Shown in pieces: positions 1 to 5,002 of a stretch of 9,419 nt of DNA. Source of the stretch: JALRHH01 sp964638875 (GTDB taxonomy: Bacteria; Patescibacteriota; Saccharimonadia; Saccharimonadales; JALRHH01); NCBI GenBank assembly GCA_964638875.1, contig CAZXBL010000036.1, positions 1 to 9,419 of the forward strand, in the 5' to 3' direction. Made by a program: the position numbers and the translations under genes. The notes below the pieces were generated by a model. It saw only the letters and a program-made list of their open reading frames with translations, searched no databases and was not told the origin of the DNA. The first letter of the stretch is position 1; each line of letters opens with the position of its first letter.

Positions 1-429
1 GCACGTGACACTGTATTTATAATATTCGGTATCTTGGTGCTTGTTGGGGCATCCCTTGTGTACCGTTCCGTGACAATGCGGGATAATCCGAATAAGGCTG
101 TACATGGAATCGTATTCAAGACCGAAATAGTTTCTACCAAAGAAGATATGGCACGTGGACTGTCGGGCAGAGACAGTATAGGCCGTGACGCCGCAATGGT
201 GTTTGAGTTCGGTACGGTTGGGCAACACTGCATGTGGATGAAGGACATGAAATTTCCTATTGATATGCTTTGGCTGGATGAGTCACGTAAAGTTGTTGCC
301 ATTGAGCGAAACATCGCACCAGATACGTATCCAAAGTCATTCTGTCATGATGGGAATATTGTGGTTGAGCTTGCAGCGGGCACAGTCGATCGTTTACCAC
401 TGTACACAGGCGACAAATTCAAATACTAG
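1..429 (+). CDS. DUF192 family membrane-anchored protein (5' end cut by the window)
   Basis: The reading frame is open from base 1, so the true start lies upstream; the TTG at 34 is probably internal. The visible part begins with a hydrophobic segment (about residues 4-21 of the visible sequence), which reads as a membrane anchor. A DUF192 domain follows, with the core WMKDMKFPIDMLWLD, then VAIERNIAPDTYP and the closing VVELAAGTVDRLPLYTGD. In this family the order is GLSGR-like turn, hydrophobic F-E-F strand, WMK..FPID strand and ELxAG turn, and all are present up to the natural C-terminus. DUF192 proteins are small, usually exported or anchored beta-rich proteins, and no biochemical role is firmly assigned. 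The stop is 18 bases before the next gene on the same strand, so read-through into that gene is possible. Family assignment is confident; function is unknown. Confidence 0.9.
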   Translation, partial: ARDTVFIIFGILVLVGASLVYRSVTMRDNPNKAVHGIVFKTEIVSTKEDMARGLSGRDSIGRDAAMVFEFGTVGQHCMWMKDMKFPIDMLWLDESRKVVAIERNIAPDTYPKSFCHDGNIVVELAAGTVDRLPLYTGDKFKY

Positions 430-432
430 CTG

Positions 433-441
433 TGCTATTAT
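433..441 (+). promoter_or_regulatory. Extended -10 promoter giving a leaderless start at 448
   Basis: The sequence TGCTATTAT is an extended -10 box (TG, one base, then TATTAT at 436-441). The ATG of the next gene begins six bases after it, exactly where transcription would start, so the mRNA should begin at or next to its AUG. No Shine-Dalgarno sequence fits between the box and the start. I see no convincing -35 hexamer at normal spacing, which is acceptable for an extended -10 promoter. Confidence 0.5.
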
Positions 442-447
442 GAGCAC

Positions 448-924
448 ATGATTCCGCTTATCGTTATTGGTGCCGTTGCACTTGCGCCAATCTTACTTGC
501 ACTTATTTTTAGAACACATGCGCTCTATTTATTTGCCAGTATTTGTACTGGTTTCTTTTTGCAATTTGCCCTCAGCGATGACGTAGACTTAGCGCTGGCT
601 ACAATTATTAGAGGCAGTAATTCGATGGTGATAGCCAGACTCGTATTACTCGGGTTACCAATTGTATTGACATTGTTTATCCTCCGAAAAACAGCAGGAA
701 AATCGTTATTGTTCCAACTAATGCCTCTGATATTTTCTGGGCTGTTTTTAGCAGCAATAACTTTGCCGCTATTACCGTCAGGAACCGAGCAGGCTATTTA
801 TGACTCTGCATACGGGGGTAATATTCGTGGAGCCCAAGATTTAGTGATCGCCGCCGCGGTGGTGTCAAATCTTGTGTTGATGTGGACGTTATTCAAGCAC
901 CACGGCAAGGGTAAACACCACTAG
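448..924 (+). CDS. Five-helix integral membrane protein, unknown function
   Basis: This is a 158-residue hydrophobic protein that I do not recognise. Predicted membrane segments are about 2-22, 25-43, 60-78, 86-108 and 131-151. A short acidic stretch (SDDVDLA, about 43-49) lies between helices 2 and 3, and the tail is basic and histidine-rich (FKHHGKGKHH). No catalytic motif or signal peptide separate from the first helix is visible. The ATG at 448 is supported by the extended -10 box six bases upstream, which suggests a leaderless transcript, and by the hydrophobic stretch starting right after the initiator. The DUF192 gene ends 18 bases upstream, and a palindromic hairpin that could terminate the transcript begins 67 bases after the stop. 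The histidine-rich tail could bind metal, but that is speculation. Reality as a gene is likely; function is open. Confidence 0.8.
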   Translation: MIPLIVIGAVALAPILLALIFRTHALYLFASICTGFFLQFALSDDVDLALATIIRGSNSMVIARLVLLGLPIVLTLFILRKTAGKSLLFQLMPLIFSGLFLAAITLPLLPSGTEQAIYDSAYGGNIRGAQDLVIAAAVVSNLVLMWTLFKHHGKGKHH

Positions 925-991
925 AACAGTTGTACTGCTACCTTTCTTGGGGGTAATGGGGATATGGCCTCTGGCTTGGGGCAAGATACTC

Positions 992-1019
992 GAAAAGAGT
1001 GAACGAGTTCACTCTTTTC
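992..1019 (+). terminator. Perfect 13-bp palindrome with 2-base spacer: terminator and/or operator
   Basis: GAAAAGAGTGAAC and GTTCACTCTTTTC are exact reverse complements separated by GA. The A-rich left edge, GC-containing stem and T-rich right edge (TTTTCT) have the shape of a bidirectional intrinsic terminator for the membrane protein gene ending at 924. The right arm also lies where the -35 region of the downstream kinase promoter would be, so it could instead be an operator for a dimeric repressor. The two readings are not exclusive. Confidence 0.65.
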
Positions 1020-1038
1020 TCCGTTTCTCTTGTATAAT
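1008..1038 (+). promoter_or_regulatory. Promoter of the kinase/response regulator operon
   Basis: A perfect TATAAT lies at 1033-1038 in the context TCTTGTATAAT, the same context as the promoter near 5793. The best -35 candidate is TTCACT at 1008-1013, which matches 4 of 6 consensus positions with a long 19-base spacer and sits inside the right arm of the palindrome. Transcription would start near 1045, leaving a leader of about 20 bases with AAGGGA (1051-1056) before the ATG at 1067. Confidence 0.6.
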
Positions 1039-1066
1039 GAACTCAGCAGCAAGGGATCTCATACTT

Positions 1067-2635
1067 ATGCCTAAGCCTCACAGCGAACACGATGACAGCA
1101 AGGAACGCTACCAGGCGTTCATCCAAAATAGTAGTGAGGGTATTTGGCGCTTTGAATTAGACGAACCAATCCCAACTTCTTTAAGCCCCAAAGAACAGAT
1201 CAAGCGCATGTATAAACATGCCTATCTGGCAGAAACAAACGTCGCAACCGCCAAGATGTACGGGTATCGAACAGTGAAGCCCCTTATCGGTATGCGGCTT
1301 GGCGATTTTTTAGTTAAATCTGACCCACGGAACCAGCAGTACCTGGAGGCGTTCATTGCTAGCGGCTACAATCTAACTCAGATTGAATCCCACGAAGTAG
1401 ATAAGAAGGGGAAGGATAAATATTTCCTCAATAGTCTGATTGGTATTATTGAAGGTGATTATGTGGTGCGCGCCTGGGGTACCCAGCAGGATGTCACTCA
1501 GCAAAAAGCTGCCAGTGATGCACTGACGAGGAGCGAGGAACGGCTGAACCTTGCGCTACAGGCGTCATCGATGGGCCTGTGGGAGTGGGATGTCGCCACT
1601 AACGAGTTGTATTGGTCCCCAGAACTCCGCAAGATTTACGGGCTTAGCGCTAAGGAACCAGTTACGTTTGAAATGTACATGGGTATGATCCACCCTGATG
1701 ACGCTCAGCATGCCGGGCAGATAGCCACAGAAAGTATGCAAACCGGAGAGACGTATCAGTTCGAACACCGAATCATTCAGCGTGACGGAAGTATCCACTG
1801 GCTGCTTGGTACCGGACGTGCGTTTTTAGAGGACGGTAAACCAGTCCGTATGGTAGGCACCAGCATGAACATTGACACCGTAAAACAGGCACAGGAACTG
1901 CGTGCGGTTAACGACGAATTGAAGACTGAACGTGCAGAGCTGCTGGCGTTAAACCGTGCGAAGGACGAATTCATCGCCCTGGCCTCACACCAGCTACGCA
2001 CGCCTGCCACGGCAGTTAAGCAGTACATCAGCTTGTTGTTGAACGAAGTAGTTGGTCCAGTTACTAATGATCAACTGCAGTACCTTCAAATCGCATTTAA
2101 TAGCAACGAACGACAACTGAGGATCATTAATGATCTACTAAAGACAGCCCAAATAGACTCAAGCCTCTATACTCTTAGGAAGCAAAAGCATGACATGGTT
2201 GAAATTGTGAAATCAGTTGTTGATGAGTTAGAAGATACATTTGATCTACGCAACCAAACGGTCGAGATAAAAGGACTTGAAAAAGCACCAATCGAAATTG
2301 ATGCGACAGAGATGAAGCTAGTGTTCGTTAACTTGCTGGACAACGCTAGTAAATATAGCTACACCAAGACCAAGATCAGCATCACTATTCACAAAAAGGG
2401 TACAAAAACACTCGAAATTTCTGTCAAAGACAAAGGCGTTGGTATCAACAAACAGGACAGAGCACGTATCTTTGATAAGTTTACACGTGTGGATAATGAT
2501 TTGTCAGACACTGTAACTGGAACTGGACTCGGGCTATACTGGGTAGAGCGGATCGTGGGTCTGCACAATGGAACAATCTCTGTTGAATCAGAGCGTGGCA
2601 AAGGATCAACATTTAATATACGGTTACCGTTATGA
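1067..2635 (+). CDS. Soluble double-PAS sensor histidine kinase
   Basis: This 522-residue protein autophosphorylates a histidine in response to an unknown signal and should pass the phosphate to the receiver encoded next. Domains in order: a divergent PAS domain (about 12-145) ending in the PAC-like GTQQDVTQQ; a second PAS of the PAS_3 type (about 156-275) with WEWDVATNELYWSPE and MIHPDD; a charged, probably coiled linker; HisKA with SHQLRTP, phosphorylated His308; and HATPase_c with N-box NLLDN (422-426), G1 DKGVGI (Asp455), F-box FDKF and G2 GTGLGL (about 485-490). There is no membrane segment or signal peptide, so it is cytoplasmic. I chose the ATG at 1067 because the in-frame ATG at 1037 overlaps the TATAAT box and any start near 947 would span the terminator palindrome and promoter. 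Its stop overlaps the next start as ATGA. The signal cannot be read from the PAS sequences. Confidence 0.95.
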   Translation: MPKPHSEHDDSKERYQAFIQNSSEGIWRFELDEPIPTSLSPKEQIKRMYKHAYLAETNVATAKMYGYRTVKPLIGMRLGDFLVKSDPRNQQYLEAFIASGYNLTQIESHEVDKKGKDKYFLNSLIGIIEGDYVVRAWGTQQDVTQQKAASDALTRSEERLNLALQASSMGLWEWDVATNELYWSPELRKIYGLSAKEPVTFEMYMGMIHPDDAQHAGQIATESMQTGETYQFEHRIIQRDGSIHWLLGTGRAFLEDGKPVRMVGTSMNIDTVKQAQELRAVNDELKTERAELLALNRAKDEFIALASHQLRTPATAVKQYISLLLNEVVGPVTNDQLQYLQIAFNSNERQLRIINDLLKTAQIDSSLYTLRKQKHDMVEIVKSVVDELEDTFDLRNQTVEIKGLEKAPIEIDATEMKLVFVNLLDNASKYSYTKTKISITIHKKGTKTLEISVKDKGVGINKQDRARIFDKFTRVDNDLSDTVTGTGLGLYWVERIVGLHNGTISVESERGKGSTFNIRLPL

Positions 2636-3003
2636 ATCCCCAGAATACTGTACTAGTCGTAGAAGATGAAATCGTACTACAGGATGTCTACAAGATAATC
2701 CTCACAGCAGGCGGGTACGTGGTGCATACTGCCAGTAATGGGGTTGAGGGATTGCATAAGATCAAAGAGGTGAAACCAGCCGTTGTACTGCTTGATTTGT
2801 TCATGCCCAAAATGGACGGCAAGGACCTTCTCAGAAATATTGACCTGTCCGATTACCCAAACACGCGAGTGATCGTTTATTCTAATCTGTCTGACAAAAC
2901 TACAGAAACAGAAGTCATAGACCTTGGCGCCCACGACTTTATTCTAAAATCTAGCATGACTCCCAACGACCTATTGGAACTTGTAAAAAAACACCTTAAT
3001 TAA
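2632..3003 (+). CDS. Single-domain (CheY-like) response regulator
   Basis: This 123-residue receiver domain has no output domain. The conserved features are all present: the acidic pair Glu11-Asp12 in VVEDE, phosphoacceptor Asp55 in LLDLFMPKMDG, the switch Ser84 in VYSN, and Lys106 in FILKSS. The start ATG overlaps the kinase stop as ATGA, so the two proteins are translationally coupled and almost certainly form a cognate pair. The domain ends soon after helix 5 (LLELVKKHLN), leaving no room for DNA binding, so output should be by protein contact or as a phosphorelay intermediate. At the 3' end its TAA overlaps the stop of the convergent gene by four bases (TTAA), and no terminator is visible between the two. 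Confidence 0.95.
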   Translation: MNPQNTVLVVEDEIVLQDVYKIILTAGGYVVHTASNGVEGLHKIKEVKPAVVLLDLFMPKMDGKDLLRNIDLSDYPNTRVIVYSNLSDKTTETEVIDLGAHDFILKSSMTPNDLLELVKKHLN

Positions 3004-3848
3004 GCTGCGGTTTCAAGCTCAGCCCATGGGCTCATGAATGGAACGAGTGGAGAAGCGTTGGCCTTATAGCTAAGTGATAGTAGAGTGTTAGCTGCCCTAG
3101 CCGTTCGTTGACGAGAACGAAAAGTAACGTAATCTCTTTCATCTTGGTTTTTTGCTTCTTCAAGACGGTGGTAGTCTTTGAGCGCGAGATCCCGACCGAC
3201 CTTTACCGCTGCCATCGCTGCGCGTCCGGCAAAAAGACGAGTTGCTTTAATAGGTAAGGCGCCTTTTACGTCTGGTTTTTGGGCGCCAACAGAAGTTTTA
3301 TTATACTTTGGGAGAACATACTTATGAATTTCTGCTTTTGTGATGTCTTCAAGCAAATCATTTACCAAGGGGTAATCGTGGGAAACATATTCACGTATCA
3401 CCTTATTGGAAAAACCGACTTCCTTGAGATAATAAACGGTTCGATGGAGATTGCCACCGATGTGTCCAATTATACCGAGTGCTAGTAGAGTTCCTTCGTC
3501 TACGTGCAAAGCTCGCTCGTCCTCAACTAGCGCTTTCCAGTGGTCTTGTGTGTTGCCTGGTCTCAGCTGCTCCGTAAAGTCAAAATCGAAATAGCCCGTC
3601 GCGTAATCAAGAACTTCAGGATGCATAAACCTTTCAGAAGGTCTGAATAGGCTAGCGTTGCATATTCTATCATCAACTTTTCCTGTAACTCTAGGATACA
3701 TACTAGCAAAAGGTACTATTTGCTTTCGCCCGGCAGCATAGAGTCCATCCCGAACCCTTTGTTGGTTAGAGAACACAGTATGCACTCCAACTTGAGGCTC
3801 TGTAGGCAAATATGATTCTAAAGCTAATGTGGCTTCGGTTACATCCAT
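3000..3848 (-). CDS. Conserved-looking hypothetical protein, possibly distant DUF5995 relative
   Basis: This is a 282-residue protein of mixed composition with no signal peptide or clear membrane helix. From memory of family patterns, the first 180 residues resemble DUF5995: an early Y-x-x-V-T-x-x-V segment (YPRVTGKVDD, 51-60), a conserved W in QDHWKALVEDE, a GHIGGNL motif (128-134, with His129) and DYPLVNDLLEDI (158-169). These correspond in order to the H-I-x-x-D-L and VN-LL elements of that family, though the Asp of the first motif is Asn here. The last 100 residues are basic and Ala-rich (GRAAMAAVKVGRD, SRQRTARAANT) and unassigned. The ATG at 3848 follows an AT-rich region with TAAAAT nine bases upstream and no Shine-Dalgarno sequence, hinting at a near-leaderless mRNA. 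DUF5995 function is not established, and the assignment is tentative. Confidence 0.7.
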   Translation of the reverse strand: MDVTEATLALESYLPTEPQVGVHTVFSNQQRVRDGLYAAGRKQIVPFASMYPRVTGKVDDRICNASLFRPSERFMHPEVLDYATGYFDFDFTEQLRPGNTQDHWKALVEDERALHVDEGTLLALGIIGHIGGNLHRTVYYLKEVGFSNKVIREYVSHDYPLVNDLLEDITKAEIHKYVLPKYNKTSVGAQKPDVKGALPIKATRLFAGRAAMAAVKVGRDLALKDYHRLEEAKNQDERDYVTFRSRQRTARAANTLLSLSYKANASPLVPFMSPWAELETAA

Positions 3849-3869
3849 GTAGTAATAATTTTAACCATT

Positions 3870-3888
3870 TTACATAAGCACTATGTAA
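3870..3888. promoter_or_regulatory. Inverted repeat upstream of the minus-strand 282-residue gene
   Basis: TTACATA and TATGTAA are perfect 7-bp arms around AGCAC. The repeat lies 22-40 bases upstream of the minus-strand start at 3848, over its likely -35 region (TTACAT read on the minus strand, 19 bases from TAAAAT). The arrangement suits an operator for a dimeric regulator. This is position and symmetry only; no regulator is identified. Confidence 0.4.
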
Positions 3889-3896
3889 GATATTTA

Positions 3897-3927
3897 ACAG
3901 TTTCTTGATTATCACCCCTGAAACTGT
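3897..3927. repeat. Inverted repeat ACAGTTTC/GAAACTGT
   Basis: Perfect 8-bp arms (3897-3904 and 3920-3927) flank a 15-base spacer. The repeat sits just upstream of the -35 box at 3940 and between two divergently transcribed genes, so it could be a regulator site acting on either promoter. It lacks the T-run expected of a terminator. Confidence 0.4.
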
Positions 3928-3939
3928 GCAGCTAGTGCG

Positions 3940-3967
3940 TTGACTTTTCTCTGTAAATCTGGATAAT
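3940..3967 (+). promoter_or_regulatory. Strong promoter for the leader RNA and tRNA-Lys
   Basis: TTGACT (3940-3945), a 16-base spacer and GATAAT (3962-3967) each match the bacterial consensus at 5 of 6 positions. This is the best sigma70-type promoter in the window. Transcription should start near 3974, about 168 bases before the tRNA. No protein reading frame of useful length lies between. Confidence 0.7.
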
Positions 3968-3973
3968 GTAAGG

Positions 3974-4141
3974 AGTTAATTTCCTCACAACAGCGAGAGA
4001 AACGAGCGCCAAAATTTCAAACCAAGCAGCTTGTCTGCTGTTTGAAATTTTGAGAGGAGATGGCTTGTTGTATTACCCAAAGTTGCCGAGCAAACTTGTT
4101 TTGTCGGCAACTTGCGGTAACACAACATTACACATCGACGA
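3974..4141 (+). ncRNA. Structured leader RNA or small RNA candidate upstream of tRNA-Lys
   Basis: This stretch between the promoter and the tRNA has no plausible protein gene but is full of complementary segments. Hairpin A: CAAAATTTCAAAC (4010-4022) pairs perfectly with 4040-4052, and inside it AGCAG (4025-4029) pairs with CTGCT (4035-4039) after a 2-base bulge. Hairpin B: TGTTGT (4066-4071), TTACC (4073-4077) and AAGTTGCCGA (4080-4089) pair in order with ACAACA (4122-4127), GGTAA (4116-4120) and TCGGCAACTT (4104-4113), with only small symmetric internal loops. A second ACAACA at 3987-3992 could also pair with 4066-4071, enclosing hairpin A, and this would compete with hairpin B. I do not recognise SRP RNA, RNase P RNA, tmRNA or a T-box. 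It may be a tRNA processing leader, a regulatory switch or an independent small RNA. Confidence 0.5.
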
Positions 4142-4217
4142 GGGTCCATAGCTCAGCTGGTAGAGCAGAGGCCTTTTAAGCCTCGTGTCCCGGGTTCGAG
4201 CCCCGGTGGACCCTCCA
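4142..4217 (+). tRNA. tRNA-Lys (anticodon UUU), CCA encoded
   Basis: A complete cloverleaf can be folded by eye. The acceptor stem is GGGTCCA (4142-4148) with TGGACCC (4207-4213). The D-arm is GCTC/GAGC with loop AGCTGGTA. The anticodon stem is GAGGC/GCCTC with loop CTTTTAA, placing UUU at 4175-4177. The variable region is GTGTC, and the T-arm is CCGGG/CCCGG with loop TTCGAGC. The encoded CCA is at 4215-4217. The discriminator base at 4214 is T (U73), which is unusual because lysine tRNAs normally carry a purine there. UUU should read both lysine codons. It is preceded by a strong promoter and structured leader and followed directly by a strong terminator. Confidence 0.97.
4200..4215 (+). repeat. 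tRNA 3'-end repeat, copy 1 (inside tRNA-Lys)
   Basis: GCCCCGGTGGACCCTC covers the end of the T-loop, the 3' strand of the T-stem, the acceptor 3' strand, the discriminator and the first C of CCA. The same 16 bases recur at 4377-4392. Direct repeats of a tRNA 3' end are the usual trace of site-specific integration, although the interval here is only about 160 bases. Confidence 0.85.
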
Positions 4218-4252
4218 AATAAAAAACTCCCTCTTCGGGGAGTTTTTTATTT
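4217..4252. terminator. Bidirectional intrinsic terminator after tRNA-Lys
   Basis: AAATAAAAAACTCCC (4217-4231) and GGGAGTTTTTTATTT (4238-4252) are perfect 15-base complements around TCTTCG, giving a GC-rich core, an UUCG-type loop and a run of six T. The A-run on the left makes it equally good in reverse, so it should end both the tRNA transcript and the minus-strand PAP2 operon arriving from the other side. Confidence 0.93.
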
Positions 4253-4391
4253 GTATGACCCCCGTGCCTCGAACCCGGGACGCAGATTTTGCTTTAGCAA
4301 AAGATGTAAGTCCCGAGGTTCGGTCTTCAAAGCTGCGCACAGGAATTTATTCCGAGCACAGCTGCAGAAGTGCGCTGCCCCGGTGGACCCT
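4253..4391. other. Gene-free stretch of tRNA-derived fragments and hairpins
   Basis: No supported protein gene lies here. Several pieces echo the T-arm of the adjacent tRNA: CTCGAACCCGGGAC (4268-4281) is an exact inverted copy of tRNA bases 4187-4200; GTCCCGAGGTTCG (4310-4322) is a direct copy of 4187-4198 with one extra A; and 4377-4392 repeats the 3' end exactly. The first two form a long stem enclosing the hairpin TTTTGCTTTAGCAAAA (4287-4302). GCGCAC...GTGCGC (4334-4339 and 4370-4375) encloses GGAAT/ATTCC. Read on the minus strand, this would be the 3' untranslated region of the PAP2 transcript. Confidence 0.55.
4268..4281 (-). repeat. Inverted copy of the tRNA-Lys T-arm
   Basis: The 14 bases CTCGAACCCGGGAC are the exact reverse complement of tRNA positions 4187-4200 (GTCCCGGGTTCGAG). 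No complete cloverleaf can be built around it on the minus strand, so it is a fragment rather than a second tRNA. Confidence 0.7.
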
Positions 4392-4392
4392 C
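4377..4392 (+). repeat. tRNA 3'-end repeat, copy 2 (att-like)
   Basis: This is an exact 16-base copy of tRNA-Lys 4200-4215. It ends on the first base of the complement of the PAP2 stop codon, so the PAP2 gene begins or ends exactly at the repeat border. It may be a relic attachment site or the remains of a duplicated tRNA. Confidence 0.75.
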
Positions 4393-4993
4393 TAGCCCTT
4401 TTTCTTCGAAACCTCATATATTCGCACATGCAGAAACAAAGCATAACTGAACCAGCCAATCGCAAATCCACCTACGATATCTAGAGGTAAGTGCACGCCC
4501 AAATACATACGTGATATTGCTACCCCAAGAATCCACAAAAATGGCACCCAATGATACTTACGTGGCAGTACGTGGCCAATAGTCAGGGCTAATGCAACAG
4601 CAAGCGCAACGTGTCCCGATGGAAACCCTGCACCCCTCGTAACGTCTAATGAAATAATATTGCTTATTAACTCAGCAGGTCGGTCTCTGCCCACAATGCC
4701 TTTTGCAAAACCAGCAAGCAAGTAGGCGAGGGTGCCAGTCAAAAGCAGACGGATGACGATATGGAAATGCTTCTTGAATAAATAGAAAATAACCAATACC
4801 AAAAATACATATATACTTCCAAGNNNNNNNNNNGCCAATCTGGTAAATGATAGAAAAACAGAAAAATGTTCTCTTCCAATGGTGATATTGTCAGCTCTCT
4901 AGACATCAGTGTGGCTACCGCGAATAGCACTAGAGCTAGTAGTGTAGCTTGTGTGGGGCCAAGTCTAGAATAAAAAGGCTTTTTATGTGCCAC
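4392..4993 (-). CDS. PAP2 family membrane phosphatase, interrupted by an assembly gap
   Basis: This is a type 2 phosphatidic acid phosphatase-like enzyme, expected to hydrolyse a lipid or isoprenoid phosphate at the membrane. All three signature motifs are present in order: KGIVGRDRP, then FPSGH with the proton-transfer His, then SRMYLGVHLPLD with the nucleophile His. Hydrophobic helices surround them, and the tail is basic (EVSKKKG). A run of 10 N splits the gene. The N-terminal 53 residues (from a GTG at 4993) and the C-terminal 143 are in different frames across it, which fits a true gap length equal to 2 modulo 3, not 10. So this is an assembly gap, not evidence of a pseudogene. The GTG start is preceded by AGGTAGG and lies 9 bases after the stop of the upstream gene, so the two form an operon. 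The substrate is unknown; undecaprenyl-pyrophosphate and phosphatidate phosphatases are both possible. Confidence 0.92.
4824..4833. other. Assembly gap (10 N)
   Basis: Ten undetermined bases lie within the PAP2 gene. The number is probably a placeholder. Reading frames on either side require a missing length of 2 modulo 3, and the flanks (PDW before it, LGSIYVF after it) suggest that only a short loop or helix stretch is missing. Confidence 0.99.
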
Positions 4994-5002
4994 CCTGCCT
5001 AC

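Noticed and set aside
947..1066. Longer N-terminus for the first kinase
   Set aside because: The extension would read through the terminator palindrome and the TATAAT promoter. Transcription starting near 1045 excludes it.
1565..2028. Minus-strand open frames inside the first kinase gene (also at 2389-2601 and 2677-2934)
   Set aside because: They lie antisense to well-supported kinase and receiver domains, with no ribosome binding site or recognisable domain.
3974..4072. Known 6S RNA
   Set aside because: The closing stem is only six base pairs, one strand of it has a better alternative partner downstream, and no conserved 6S bubble sequence is recognisable. Kept only as an unnamed RNA candidate.
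4254..4392. Possible second tRNA on the minus strand around the inverted T-arm copy
   Set aside because: The T-arm has a mismatch, and no matching acceptor 5' strand, D-arm or seven-base anticodon loop can be found, so no cloverleaf forms.
4185..4484. Open frame of 99 codons running from the tRNA through the terminator
   Set aside because: It overlaps tRNA-Lys, the terminator and the end of the PAP2 gene, has no ribosome binding site, and its composition is that of translated structured RNA.
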